From IMG/VR virus record IMGVR_UViG_3300020462_000004, positions 1 to 64,000 of that record: 64,000 nucleotides of DNA; one strand, given 5' to 3'. Positions 7,914 to 15,277 of this stretch are shown here, one piece after another. Each line of letters begins with the position of its first letter. Position 1 is the first letter of the stretch. This DNA comes from a virus. The notes below the pieces were generated by a model. It was given only the letters and a program-made list of their open reading frames with translations, ran no database searches and had not been told where the DNA came from. The translations under genes were made by a program, and so were the position numbers.

Positions 7914-8101
7914 CTAGATTTAAATCATCAGCAAGGCAAGCCGTAGGGCTTGTCTTTTCTCATAATGAATATGGATTAGTTCATGAATCAGTTAAAGCTA
8001 CAATCAAAAGTTTTAAAGATAATCCAGAAGTTGCATATGAATTTCAATTAATATTGGAATCTATGGAGAAACAGGCAGAATGTATTGTAGATATTTATTG
8101 A
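7910..8101 (+). CDS. Hypothetical protein, 63 aa
   Basis: The start is the ATG at 7910, overlapping the previous TGA (ATGA coupling). An upstream in-frame start at 7862 lies inside the previous gene and is rejected. The product is helical, with no recognisable motif. These two genes form a small isolated plus-strand pair between minus-strand blocks. Confidence 0.55.
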   Translation: MTRFKSSARQAVGLVFSHNEYGLVHESVKATIKSFKDNPEVAYEFQLILESMEKQAECIVDIY

Positions 8102-8135
8102 AAAACGAAAGTAAAACAGCCTAAACGAAAGTAAA

Positions 8136-8216
8136 TTAGTGGGGATTATAAATTTTCATAAGGATGAGAATCCCTACTACACCTAGAGTTATAAGCAATC
8201 CAATAAGTAATACCAT
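8136..8216 (-). CDS. Tiny membrane peptide, 26 aa
   Basis: An ATG at 8216 opens a 26-codon frame that is almost wholly hydrophobic (LLIGLLITLGVVGILILM) with a short polar tail, so a single membrane helix. Its strand and position between two small genes fit a real micro-gene, but length alone cannot exclude chance. Confidence 0.45.
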   Translation of the reverse strand: MVLLIGLLITLGVVGILILMKIYNPH

Positions 8217-8245
8217 TTTTTTAATAAGTTTTTTAATTATAGGAG

Positions 8246-8524
8246 TTATACCCCCTCCCAAATTTTAAATTTTTCTTCTTTTTCTTTATTTAAATAAGTT
8301 CTACCTTCTAAATCTTCAATAAGTTCTAATAATACTTTTCTGTAGTATTCTTTTTTCTTCTCTTTAGAATGTTTTCCAAGATCTTGTTTATCTTCTTCAA
8401 TTCTTTCATAGGTGGTGAATTTAAAACCACACTCGCAGGTTCGAATCCTCCTTTGAGCATGGATATATTCTATAAATCTTGTAGCACTTGCCTTAGCTTT
8501 CTTATTACATTTAGGACATTTCAC
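8246..8524 (-). CDS. NrdR-like zinc-ribbon protein without ATP-cone, 92 aa
   Basis: Starts MKCPKCNKKA. The second half of the ribbon is RRIRTCECGFKFTTYE, which closely matches the zinc ribbon of NrdR (repressor of ribonucleotide reductase genes: CPxC...RRRxCxxCxxRFTTYE). The ATP-cone that follows in NrdR is absent; a short charged helix replaces it. Cys3, Cys6, Cys30 and Cys32 are the likely ligands. A DNA- or RNA-binding regulator is inferred. Its stop overlaps the start region of its neighbour, so the 8246-8769 pair is probably coexpressed. Confidence 0.7.
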   Translation of the reverse strand: MKCPKCNKKAKASATRFIEYIHAQRRIRTCECGFKFTTYERIEEDKQDLGKHSKEKKKEYYRKVLLELIEDLEGRTYLNKEKEEKFKIWEGV

Positions 8525-8769
8525 TATATAACCTCATGTTCAATTCTATGTCCTTGTATTTCAGTCAAACGTGATTGATTATCCCACAGTACTTGATAAT
8601 GAGTCACGCTTGCTCCAACACTATTCTTTTTGACATAAATTCCTTTAACCACACCTTTTCTAGTTTCGATTAATCTTTGTTGTCCGTTTCTATTTATATA
8701 TCCACCATGAATACGATAAGAGTTTCTTTCTTTTACTCTGTCATTAACTTTGTACTTAAATGTTGTCAT
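8524..8769 (-). CDS. Hypothetical small beta-rich protein, 81 aa
   Basis: A basic, beta-strand-rich sequence with DRVKERN, GVVKGIYV and YQVLWDNQ segments. This pattern resembles SH3/Tudor-like barrels used in nucleic-acid or protein binding. It abuts the zinc-ribbon gene (1-nt overlap), suggesting a two-gene unit. The assignment is structural impression only. Confidence 0.55.
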   Translation of the reverse strand: MTTFKYKVNDRVKERNSYRIHGGYINRNGQQRLIETRKGVVKGIYVKKNSVGASVTHYQVLWDNQSRLTEIQGHRIEHEVI

Positions 8770-8992
8770 AATTAAAAGGTGTATAGGTTTATAGTGGTTT
8801 GGGGTCTTACGAGATCACACTTAATGGCAGCCATGATAGGGACTCTTAGACCTTTGGTGCTACTACCATTCCTCGATGAGAACCTGTTATCGTGAATAGA
8901 TAAAAGTTACCTTAACCGCATAGACCGAGCAGTTACAATTATCTAATCAAGGCAGTATGAGAAAAGTACCATGAACTTCTCTGCCCCAGGAT
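8770..8992. other. 223-nt gap without a gene
   Basis: No convincing open frame or tRNA is seen. The right part separates the HTH-protein gene (ending 8993) from the gene starting at 8769. It probably contains the 3' end of one transcript and the promoter of the next; a small RNA cannot be excluded. Confidence 0.4.
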
Positions 8993-9457
8993 TTAGAAAG
9001 GAATCTCTCCCTCTGGCAATTCATTATCAAGTGCGTCAAGGTCACTATGTTTAACTTTCTTTTTAGCTTCAGAGAAATTCTTAAATAGATGATTGTCGTA
9101 AGCATCGTCCCAGCTTCCTACTTGATCAATGGTAGTTAACATCCCAACCATCTTAACCATGCCTCCTGTAGCCTTACCCTGCTCCTTGAGATTCTCCTCA
9201 CCTCTTGCATCTAATCTATCTTGCTCTAAGCAACTCATTACTTTGGAGAAGATAAAGGCACGATCGTTAGGTGCAATAGAATCTGTAAGAACTTTTCTAC
9301 CTTCTCTCACATAATCTCTAGCCTGTTGAGGACTTACACTATATTTCTTTGCAAGTTTCTTTACTATAACCATAGATCTTTCGCCTTTGGCTAATTGGTC
9401 AGCAGCATAATTAATACGCTGTTCTTTTTCTTCATTAGTTGATCTAAAGTTTGTCAT
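8993..9457 (-). CDS. HTH protein with SSB-like C-terminal tip, 154 aa
   Basis: Residues about 30-55 form a helix-turn-helix (VKKLAKKYSVSPQQARDYVR). The middle is helical, and the protein ends in an acidic tail with GEIPF. That ending resembles the acidic, hydrophobic-terminated tip of single-stranded-DNA-binding proteins, which recruits partners. The HTH plus helical core also resembles small terminase subunits, but a better terminase candidate lies directly upstream of the large terminase gene. A regulator or replication adaptor is the most cautious reading. Confidence 0.55.
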   Translation of the reverse strand: MTNFRSTNEEKEQRINYAADQLAKGERSMVIVKKLAKKYSVSPQQARDYVREGRKVLTDSIAPNDRAFIFSKVMSCLEQDRLDARGEENLKEQGKATGGMVKMVGMLTTIDQVGSWDDAYDNHLFKNFSEAKKKVKHSDLDALDNELPEGEIPF

Positions 9458-9461
9458 TGGA

Positions 9462-9731
9462 TTAAATAAGTTTTAGTTGTACAAATTTACCATAATTTTC
9501 TATAAATAATTTGGATTTTTTATTAAGAGAATCTTCAAGATTTTTTATTTCTTGTAAGTCTGAATCACAAATTTCCTGTAATCTTTTAGTTTCTTCTTTT
9601 GATTTTTGAAGGTGTTTCTCTGTAGCTTTCAAAAGATTTTTATTTACACATAAATTAGCGTGTAGCCTTTTAATTTCTCTCCAGTCTTCAAGAGCTTGTT
9701 TGTCAGTTTTTGTTGCTGTAATTGTGGTCAT
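9462..9731 (-). CDS. Hypothetical coiled-coil protein, 89 aa
   Basis: Long charged helix with heptad-like spacing of Leu (residues about 30-75) preceded by a Thr-rich N-terminus. No family recognised. Its ATG overlaps the stop of the upstream gene. Confidence 0.55.
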   Translation of the reverse strand: MTTITATKTDKQALEDWREIKRLHANLCVNKNLLKATEKHLQKSKEETKRLQEICDSDLQEIKNLEDSLNKKSKLFIENYGKFVQLKLI

Positions 9732-10006
9732 GATGCTTGTTGTGTTGGTAAAGGACAGTAACCATCATCGCATTTTTCGAATAGGTCTTTTGGTTTTGAA
9801 TCTTCAAATTTATTTTTAGCTTCCTCTGTTGAAATAATTTCACATCGGATTATCTTTACTTCATCTCCATGTTTAGGAAACAAAGTAGTTAAGGCTGATC
9901 TTGCACCATAGCAAGCACCTTCAACATCTTTATAGACTCCATGTATTTCTTCAACTCTTTCTCCAGAGCTAAAAATAACTACATATGAAAATTCTTTTTT
10001 TGTCAT
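9728..10006 (-). CDS. Hypothetical protein, 92 aa
   Basis: The start is placed at the ATG at 10006 (MTKKEFSYVVIFSSGERVEE), which overlaps the previous gene's TGA by four bases; a longer frame reaches back inside that gene and is unlikely. The product has an alternating beta-alpha look and an acidic C-terminus with two Cys. No known family. Confidence 0.55.
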   Translation of the reverse strand: MTKKEFSYVVIFSSGERVEEIHGVYKDVEGACYGARSALTTLFPKHGDEVKIIRCEIISTEEAKNKFEDSKPKDLFEKCDDGYCPLPTQQAS

Positions 10007-10233
10007 GGTGTTTCGGGAGTAAAAGTCCAATGAGTGTGTTTCATTGCTAGAAACTGTGTAGCTTCTGTAAATTGAATGATAGACCAACCTACATCTTTTC
10101 TGTATACCATAATCTTTCCATGAGGATCGACATCAGATTGTGTTGGTAACGAGTCTTCAGTTAACTTAAAAACATTTTCTGGTAGTACAGGTCTTAGTTT
10201 CATTTTATTTTTTTGGTACATAAGGTTGTGCAA
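10003..10233 (-). CDS. Hypothetical protein, 76 aa
   Basis: Unrecognised. A shorter start at Met11 (10203), right after the preceding gene's stop, is also possible and would remove a 29-nt overlap. ATGA overlap with the following gene supports an operon. Confidence 0.5.
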   Translation of the reverse strand: MHNLMYQKNKMKLRPVLPENVFKLTEDSLPTQSDVDPHGKIMVYRKDVGWSIIQFTEATQFLAMKHTHWTFTPETP

Positions 10234-10735
10234 AATTGATTTGATTATCTAAAAATTTATTAATTATTAGAAAATTTTTCTGGACTTCAAGTCTCTCAAT
10301 AATTGCTTCTTGAAAGTCTTCTTGGGAATCATAATCCCCTGGGGTCAGGGCAGTTGCAGAGATTAGCTTCTTTGCATCTACTAATAGTTTTCTAGCTTGC
10401 CAAAGGTTAGCAGTTAAATCTGTAACATCTTTTGGAGCTGTTGCATTGTAATTAGGTGCTGTCATTGTAATAACTTCTGTGGTGGAGGCGGAGAGGATCG
10501 GATACTGATGTATTAATTGAGAACATTCTTCATTAGTAAAATTAAAAACTTGAGTAAGATGTACAACTAAATCGTCATAAGTCCATTTAATTAGATCAGA
10601 AAATACATGACGAATAATTTTAATTTGTTCTTGTTCTGATAAATCATCTGTTAGTAAACTCCTTAAAAGTTTCTCGTCTAGCCTGTCTGATTCTGTCTGC
10701 TTGTAACTCGTCAAGTTCTTGATTGGTAAACTCAT
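10205..10735 (-). CDS. Hypothetical protein, about 176 aa, start uncertain
   Basis: The frame is open to 10828, but the first part lies inside the upstream gene. The ATG at 10735 still overlaps it by 92 nt, while an ATG at 10465 would give only 86 aa. The stretch between them (LLTDDLSEQEQIKIIRHVFS and onwards) looks like genuine helical protein, so a start before it, or ribosomal frameshifting from the upstream gene, is preferred. Function unknown. Confidence 0.45.
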   Translation of the reverse strand: MSLPIKNLTSYKQTESDRLDEKLLRSLLTDDLSEQEQIKIIRHVFSDLIKWTYDDLVVHLTQVFNFTNEECSQLIHQYPILSASTTEVITMTAPNYNATAPKDVTDLTANLWQARKLLVDAKKLISATALTPGDYDSQEDFQEAIIERLEVQKNFLIINKFLDNQINFAQPYVPKK

Positions 10736-11006
10736 ATTCATTAAAGAGCCAATCATCAAATTTGCAAGTCCATTGCTGTGGAGTGTTACAAGATTGATAC
10801 TGTCTTTGAGTATTAACATAATCAGCAAAAATTGGTTTCAGTTCACTAAGTAAACCTTGCTTTTTTTTAACCTTTGCGATAAGTCCTGGACCACCTTTTA
10901 ATTTGGCTAACTCTCTAGCTGTTAACCACTTCTTATGGTGGATATTATTTTTTGAGTAGATGTCGTATAGCTCTATAGCTATGTCTAAGTATTCTGATTG
11001 AAGCAT
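10644..11006 (-). CDS. Hypothetical protein, 120 aa
   Basis: A Lys/Tyr-rich N-terminal half with LAKLKGGPGLIAKVKKK followed by a Gln-rich, charged helical part. The C-terminal coding region overlaps the next frame extensively. The start shares one base with the upstream stop. No family recognised. Confidence 0.55.
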   Translation of the reverse strand: MLQSEYLDIAIELYDIYSKNNIHHKKWLTARELAKLKGGPGLIAKVKKKQGLLSELKPIFADYVNTQRQYQSCNTPQQWTCKFDDWLFNEYEFTNQELDELQADRIRQARRETFKEFTNR

Positions 11007-11179
11007 TAGTTGTCCTCCACTTTTTCTCGGTTGTCATAGTTGTCAATAGCTCTAAGAATTTCTTCATCAGTTCTATCTGGAAACATACGTTTCATTCTTT
11101 CGAATACAGTTTCGTGTTGGTATTCTTTCATAATACGTTTTCTTTCTAAACGTGTAATGATTTCATTAATGTTGTCCAT
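11006..11179 (-). CDS. Hypothetical small protein, 57 aa
   Basis: The start is placed at the ATG at 11179 (MDNINEIITRLERKRIMKEY) next to the preceding stop at 11181; a longer frame runs back into that gene. Helical and charged, with DRTDEEILRAI resembling short regulatory helices. Function unknown. Confidence 0.5.
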   Translation of the reverse strand: MDNINEIITRLERKRIMKEYQHETVFERMKRMFPDRTDEEILRAIDNYDNREKVEDN

Positions 11180-11180
11180 A

Positions 11181-11480
11181 TTAATATAAATACAAGTAAT
11201 CATAATTTTCTGGAGAATCAAGACAATATCCAGCCCATAACCATAGAACCCTACATCTGTTCTCGTAATGGTCTTTTAATTGCTCATCATCCCAATTTCC
11301 AAATCCGTCAAGATACTCTTTAAATTGATCTACAGGTCCATCAAAATTAAGTTTCTCAACCCAAAATTTAACGGTGTCGTATTGATCACCTGATGCACTA
11401 CACTCTGCTATACATTCTTGTGGTAGTGTTCTTGTTGATTCTCTACGGCTTTCATCAAACCAAATAATTTGTTTTGTCAT
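11181..11480 (-). CDS. Hypothetical protein, 99 aa
   Basis: Trp- and Tyr-rich acidic protein. The middle (DQFKEYLDGFGNWDDEQLKD) resembles helical domains of small phage proteins, but no family is recognised. It is adjacent to a single-pass membrane protein gene with a one-base overlap. Confidence 0.5.
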   Translation of the reverse strand: MTKQIIWFDESRRESTRTLPQECIAECSASGDQYDTVKFWVEKLNFDGPVDQFKEYLDGFGNWDDEQLKDHYENRCRVLWLWAGYCLDSPENYDYLYLY

Positions 11481-11662
11481 TAGAATAACTCCTTAATTTG
11501 TGTAGTAATAGTTTGATTTAAAATTTTAATTTCTTTAGACATCTGACGATAACCAGTACCAACATAGATTTGTCCTATAACTACAGCGATAGTTGCTGTA
11601 GCCCAGAAAATATAATATGGAGTGGACTTGACTTGATGTTTAAGGTTAGAAAATTTAGTCAT
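11480..11662 (-). CDS. Small single-pass membrane protein, 60 aa
   Basis: The start is the ATG at 11662; a GTG three codons earlier is possible. Residues about 15-37 are hydrophobic (IFWATATIAVVIGQIYVG) and the rest is polar helix. One membrane segment, no family recognised. Confidence 0.55.
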   Translation of the reverse strand: MTKFSNLKHQVKSTPYYIFWATATIAVVIGQIYVGTGYRQMSKEIKILNQTITTQIKELF

Positions 11663-11686
11663 TTTATTCACTTTTTTTAGATAGGA

Positions 11687-11845
11687 TTAATGATTGCAAA
11701 ATTCTCCCTCCTTACAATTACTTTCTTCTGATTCTTTTATTAATGATTTAATTTTTTCAATTGCATCATAATAACTGTGTCCTTCTAAAATATATTCATC
11801 TCCATAGAGAAGAATAAATACTTCATGGATAAAAGCTTCTTTCAT
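11687..11845 (-). CDS. Hypothetical 52-aa protein, paralogue of the 12156 gene product
   Basis: The frame from ATG 11845 to TAA 11687 encodes MKEAFIHEVFILLYGDEY..., which aligns without gaps with the N-terminus of the protein at 12156-12500 (EKQFIEEVFRILYGD...YDEALEKL). The two are separated by one gene, so a local duplication with shortening is likely. The role is unknown. Confidence 0.6.
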   Translation of the reverse strand: MKEAFIHEVFILLYGDEYILEGHSYYDAIEKIKSLIKESEESNCKEGEFCNH

Positions 11846-12159
11846 TAGTTTTCCTCCTCATCATTTACTATGTGAAACACAGGTCTGTAAATTTCTAAGA
11901 ATTCTTTATCTTCCATGAGAGCCATAATGATATATCGAGATACCATTTTGCTATTTTTATTTTCACTATGTTGCATATTTACAAATGTGTCTAGAAGTTT
12001 TTTATCTCCTTCTTTAATACGTTTTATCTCTTCGTGGAATCTTATTCTTGTTGATTGTATAGTCAAAGACTTACAGTCTTCATGATCCCCACGATCGTGA
12101 CAAGTAGCAGCTTCATCAAGTAAAGCATTAACCAGTTTAGATCTTTGTTCTTCGTTCAT
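11845..12159 (-). CDS. Hypothetical protein, 104 aa
   Basis: Helical charged protein with two Cys near DEAATCHDRGDHEDCKSL, which might form a metal or disulfide pair. ATG/stop overlaps on both sides place it in a three-gene coupled set between two paralogous genes. No family recognised. Confidence 0.5.
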   Translation of the reverse strand: MNEEQRSKLVNALLDEAATCHDRGDHEDCKSLTIQSTRIRFHEEIKRIKEGDKKLLDTFVNMQHSENKNSKMVSRYIIMALMEDKEFLEIYRPVFHIVNDEEEN

Positions 12160-12500
12160 GAGTTTACCTCCTCTTTTACTTCTTCATTAAAAAGTTTAGA
12201 AAAATTATATTTTCTATCTAAATACAGATGATAATTTCTGATGGTTCTTGTCATACCTCCATTAGATTTTATTTTTTTTAAAAGACCAGAACCTTTTTTA
12301 TATTCCTCTATTTGTTTTTGTGTAGGGAATGAAAAAAGATTTAATTTGTTCTCTCTTAAAAAATTTAAAATATCCTCGTAAAGTTGATCTCCATATTTTA
12401 TGTTCCGAAGTTTCTCTAAAGCTTCATCGTAGCTTTTATTTTTGTAGATAATGTCTCCATATAAAATTCTGAAGACCTCTTCAATAAATTGTTTTTCCAT
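12156..12500 (-). CDS. Hypothetical protein, 114 aa
   Basis: The start is placed at the ATG at 12500 (MEKQFIEEVFRILYGDIIYK) because the matching start of its 52-aa paralogue at 11845 aligns there; an upstream extension crosses the leader. The C-terminal half is basic. It follows a hairpin and AT-rich leader, so it probably begins a transcript. Function unknown. Confidence 0.55.
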   Translation of the reverse strand: MEKQFIEEVFRILYGDIIYKNKSYDEALEKLRNIKYGDQLYEDILNFLRENKLNLFSFPTQKQIEEYKKGSGLLKKIKSNGGMTRTIRNYHLYLDRKYNFSKLFNEEVKEEVNS

Positions 12501-12532
12501 TGTTTTGGTTAAAGTAAAGTGAATAATAGAAA

Positions 12533-12556
12533 GGGATTTGAAAAATTCCAAACCCC
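12533..12556 (-). terminator. Hairpin separating two minus-strand units
   Basis: An 8-bp stem with one mismatch (GGGATTTG against CAAACCCC) lies between the stop of the 12566 gene and the leader of the 12156 gene. On the minus strand it is followed by TTTCTATTATT. It looks like a terminator directly joined to the next promoter. Confidence 0.5.
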
Positions 12557-12565
12557 CTGGAATGA

Positions 12566-13024
12566 CTAGCCTTTGAAGACTACGCTGTAATCAGTCTTGA
12601 TTAGTTCAGCTTTGTTTTCTCTAACAGCCTTTTCTTCTGATGCTTTTAGATCAGCTTGTAGGTTTTTAATCCTTGTACGCTTCTCTGCTAACCTGTCAGA
12701 ATATTTATAAGTGTTTCTTAGTTGTAGAAAAACTCTCATAGTCTTATCAGTATTGTGAGTGATCATAGGTCTGTCTTCAGAATCATCTAAGGCAGCTTTT
12801 AAATCATCCATGAAACTATCTTTAATAGTTTCTATCTTTGTCTTAGTGTCTTTCATCATTGCAACTAAATTAGATAGTTCTTCTAATCTGTCATTGATTG
12901 AGACTTCTGGATCGGAGATAACTGATCTCTTAGTAGTACCAGCTACGAATCTTCTTTGTGGTTTGTTGAAGATTTTTTGGGTTACTGTTTCGTTGTCAGT
13001 TATTTTGCGATTGCTTGTGGTCAT
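12566..13024 (-). CDS. Hypothetical coiled-coil protein, 152 aa
   Basis: The start is the ATG at 13024 (MTTSNRKITDNETVTQK); earlier in-frame Met codons lie in the leader. Two long helices (about 45-85 and 105-140) show coiled-coil character (LAEKRTRIKNLQADLKASEE). The protein resembles no enzyme family I know. A structural or adaptor role is possible. It has its own leader containing an ACACCTATTCATTAT-type sequence. Confidence 0.55.
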   Translation of the reverse strand: MTTSNRKITDNETVTQKIFNKPQRRFVAGTTKRSVISDPEVSINDRLEELSNLVAMMKDTKTKIETIKDSFMDDLKAALDDSEDRPMITHNTDKTMRVFLQLRNTYKYSDRLAEKRTRIKNLQADLKASEEKAVRENKAELIKTDYSVVFKG

Positions 13025-13111
13025 TGTGATAATGAATAGGTGTGCAATTGATGAGTTTAAGGACATCTCAGGTCGCATGGTTAAAAGTGTACCCCATACT
13101 GTAGTACTTGT

Positions 13112-13372
13112 CTATATTTTTATTCCTCTTAGTTTTAAATATTGAAGAAGACTTTCTGCTTCTGAAGCTAATTTTTTATCCTTACAATTTTTCTGTTTAA
13201 TTAATTCATAGATAACTGTTTTATCCGTTTTAGCTTTCTCTAATAAATGTGGATAGCATTCATCTATTAATTGGTAGATAAGAGATATCGACTCTTCAAC
13301 GTGACCTTGTTCGTTAAAGGTAAATGCAAGACTAGCTATGGTTTTTAATTTTTCAGAATTAATTTTTTTCAT
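13112..13372 (-). CDS. Hypothetical helical protein, 86 aa
   Basis: Helical repeats reminiscent of a TPR-like hairpin (IASLAFTFNEQGHVEESISL) but only one clear unit, so not enough to call. Single gene with an AT-rich leader upstream. Function unknown. Confidence 0.5.
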   Translation of the reverse strand: MKKINSEKLKTIASLAFTFNEQGHVEESISLIYQLIDECYPHLLEKAKTDKTVIYELIKQKNCKDKKLASEAESLLQYLKLRGIKI

Positions 13373-13456
13373 GGCAAATTAAAGGATTTTGTAAGGATGG
13401 ATTGTATTCAAGAGTTTTTTCATCGGCCTTGTAGAGCCTTATAGACCCCTGTTTTT

Positions 13457-13663
13457 TTAGGATTTTTCAAAATTTTCTGAAATTCCAGGCGGAGACTGGT
13501 TTTGTTCCCAATCTTCCTTGTTAATGATGAGAAAGACTTGAATTAGATAACCAAACTCTCCATCATCCATTTTGACTTGTGATACTGGTTTATCAATAAA
13601 CACACCTTCGATAGGGCATTTGCTAATCCAATCATCGAATAGAACTTTTTGTGAATAATTCAT
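13457..13663 (-). CDS. Hypothetical protein, 68 aa
   Basis: Small acidic protein beginning MNYSQKVLFDDWISKCPIEG, not recognised. The start is three bases after the stop of the gene at 13666. It is the last gene of a coupled set running from 15.3 kb. Confidence 0.5.
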   Translation of the reverse strand: MNYSQKVLFDDWISKCPIEGVFIDKPVSQVKMDDGEFGYLIQVFLIINKEDWEQNQSPPGISENFEKS

Positions 13664-13665
13664 AG

Positions 13666-13845
13666 TTAATCGTAAACTTTGATCTCAAGTTCAGCATCAT
13701 CAGATGTGTTGATACCTTCTTTCTCTAATGCTTCCCATATTTGAGTGATGATAGGAAATAAAACTTTGTCAGGTAATACCTCACAGATATTAATTTCATT
13801 TTCAGTAATTAATTCTCCGTTTTTTAAATAGATTGTGTTTGACAT
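13666..13845 (-). CDS. Hypothetical protein, 59 aa
   Basis: A frame from ATG 13845 to TAA 13666 encodes an acidic peptide beginning MSNTIYLKNGELITENEINI. Neighbouring genes abut on both sides with 2-nt gaps, which supports it as a real gene. No family. Confidence 0.5.
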   Translation of the reverse strand: MSNTIYLKNGELITENEINICEVLPDKVLFPIITQIWEALEKEGINTSDDAELEIKVYD

Positions 13846-13847
13846 GA

Positions 13848-14171
13848 TTAACCCTCCATACCATTAGCAAAGTAACCTTCAAATTCACACCAATAGGTCT
13901 TTCTCTTTTCTCCTGTGTAATAGAACTCACAGCCACCCCCTGTATAAAAGATGACCGCAGCTTCTATTACATCACGATTTTTTTCAATGAAAGTTTTAGT
14001 GAGTTTTACTCTGTTTCCATATTTCCAATGTTCTTTGTTAACAACGACATTAAAAGCTATTGTAAGTTCCTTGTTGGTGTAACCCCTATAGATTTTTTTA
14101 ACGTCATCAAGATCAGCAAGCTCATCTTTCTGTCTTGCTTTCTCTTCAACTTGTGTGTTTAGTGAAATCAT
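13848..14171 (-). CDS. Hypothetical protein, 107 aa
   Basis: N-terminal helix rich in Lys/Asp, then a mixed region ending with FYTGGGCEFYYTGEKRKTYW, an aromatic beta-like block. No family recognised. It lies two bases before the next gene, so it is probably cotranscribed. Confidence 0.5.
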   Translation of the reverse strand: MISLNTQVEEKARQKDELADLDDVKKIYRGYTNKELTIAFNVVVNKEHWKYGNRVKLTKTFIEKNRDVIEAAVIFYTGGGCEFYYTGEKRKTYWCEFEGYFANGMEG

Positions 14172-14189
14172 TTTAATAGTGAAATAAGT

Positions 14190-14402
14190 TTAATAATTAG
14201 AAATTTGTAAAAGTAGATCAACACAATCAGAGGGTGTACCTCCTTGATTAATTGACTCTTCGATAGTGTCATTAAATCTATTGTTGTTGATACTATTTAT
14301 AGTCCTCCTTATATGAGGTTGAACTGTATCTGGAGAAAGTTTAAGTAACTCTCTCATGTCTTTTATGACATCCTTTTTAAAATCAATAAATTCGTTGTTC
14401 AT
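14190..14402 (-). CDS. Hypothetical protein, 70 aa
   Basis: Helical small protein starting MNNEFIDFKKDVIKDMREL. Its ATG overlaps the upstream TGA (ATGA), indicating coupling. No recognisable motif. Confidence 0.5.
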   Translation of the reverse strand: MNNEFIDFKKDVIKDMRELLKLSPDTVQPHIRRTINSINNNRFNDTIEESINQGGTPSDCVDLLLQISNY

Positions 14403-14539
14403 TTGGAATCACCTCCGTTGAGATAAGTTTTAAATAAATTTATTATCTCTTCTAAATGATCATCATCATATGCTTTCTCCCAATAATTTTTCTCAAGTTC
14501 TCTGATGATTATCAGTATTTGATCTTTATCTAGTTCCAT
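14399..14539 (-). CDS. Hypothetical protein, 46 aa
   Basis: An open frame from ATG 14539 to TGA 14399 encodes an acidic helical peptide (MELDKDQILIIIRELEKNYW). It bridges two genes with overlaps at both ends, the layout expected of a real coupled gene. Confidence 0.5.
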   Translation of the reverse strand: MELDKDQILIIIRELEKNYWEKAYDDDHLEEIINLFKTYLNGGDSK

Positions 14540-14702
14540 TTGAGTACTCCATTTGTAAATAAGTTTCTAATAATTTTTCATTTATCAAAGAATTTTTATT
14601 CAAATCTTGTTCAAGGATATTTTTAATGTTTTCATCCCAAACAACTTCTCCAACATGAACTCCCATAGAGTCACATATCTTTTTGTATGTTTCAAATTTC
14701 AT
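14526..14702 (-). CDS. Hypothetical protein, 58 aa
   Basis: The start is placed at the ATG at 14702 (MKFETYKKICDSMGVHVGEV), two bases after the preceding stop; a slightly longer frame overlaps that gene. Resembles small helical regulators, without a clear HTH. Confidence 0.5.
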   Translation of the reverse strand: MKFETYKKICDSMGVHVGEVVWDENIKNILEQDLNKNSLINEKLLETYLQMEYSNGTR

Positions 14703-14704
14703 GA

Positions 14705-14962
14705 TTAACACCTCATTACTGGTATGGTTGATAGCTCTTCATTATTTATGACATAAATAGATCCAGATTCATTACCTTCGTCATCAGATTGTGGACATAA
14801 GACTGTTCCATCATCCAGTATTAAAAGAATTGGTTGATAGTACCAATAGGATTCTTTGGATTCTTCTGGAGTCATGTATCGTACTTCTACGATCTTTCTT
14901 CCTACAAGTTGCTTTGCAATTTTGTCTTCCCATGTTTGGGTTGTTGATTTTGTTTTAGGCAT
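14705..14962 (-). CDS. Hypothetical protein, 85 aa
   Basis: Beta-rich: VGRKIVEVRYMTPEESKESY followed by LLILDDGTVLCPQSDDEG. The 'ILDDGTVLxPxxDxEGN' run looks like a small beta-sheet domain seen in phage proteins of unknown role. Overlaps the upstream gene end by 8 nt. Confidence 0.55.
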   Translation of the reverse strand: MPKTKSTTQTWEDKIAKQLVGRKIVEVRYMTPEESKESYWYYQPILLILDDGTVLCPQSDDEGNESGSIYVINNEELSTIPVMRC

Positions 14963-15104
14963 TGATTAGCTCCTGAGATAATTTTTTTTGAATTGAATTA
15001 AAGTGATTTCTATCTGTACTATCCATATTTCTTACGTCACAGTAGTACCATGCATCACGCATAAGTAACCTAAGAAATACTTGTTCTTCTTTAGTTAGAT
15101 TCAT
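14955..15104 (-). CDS. Hypothetical protein, 49 aa
   Basis: An ATG at 15104 overlaps the upstream stop (ATGA) and the frame ends inside the next start. The product is MNLTKEEQVFLRLLMRDAWY and a helical tail. A true small gene by layout; function unknown. Confidence 0.5.
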   Translation of the reverse strand: MNLTKEEQVFLRLLMRDAWYYCDVRNMDSTDRNHFNSIQKKLSQELINA

Positions 15105-15277
15105 TCTTCTTCTTCCTTATCCATCTGTAATAGATCAGCGATCTCATTCATAACAGATTCAGTTGATGAATCCCACCTATCTCTACCCCACCAAAGGTCT
15201 TGAAATAAAGCAATTAATCTTTTACCTTCTGTATCAACTTTAAAAATACCTTCTTCTTTTGTTGAAACTATTTTCAT
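15101..15277 (-). CDS. Hypothetical protein, 58 aa
   Basis: Starts directly before the stop of the gene at 15278 and overlaps the next by four bases. Contains LFQDLWWGRDRWDSS and ends in a run of Glu. No family recognised. Confidence 0.5.
   Translation of the reverse strand: MKIVSTKEEGIFKVDTEGKRLIALFQDLWWGRDRWDSSTESVMNEIADLLQMDKEEEE

Noticed and set aside
8400-8460. Possible tRNA with T-loop-like sequence GGTTCGAATCC
   Set aside because: The anticodon arm would have a 9-nt loop and the T stem has a mismatch; the DNA is explained by the coding sequence of the NrdR-like zinc ribbon on the other strand.
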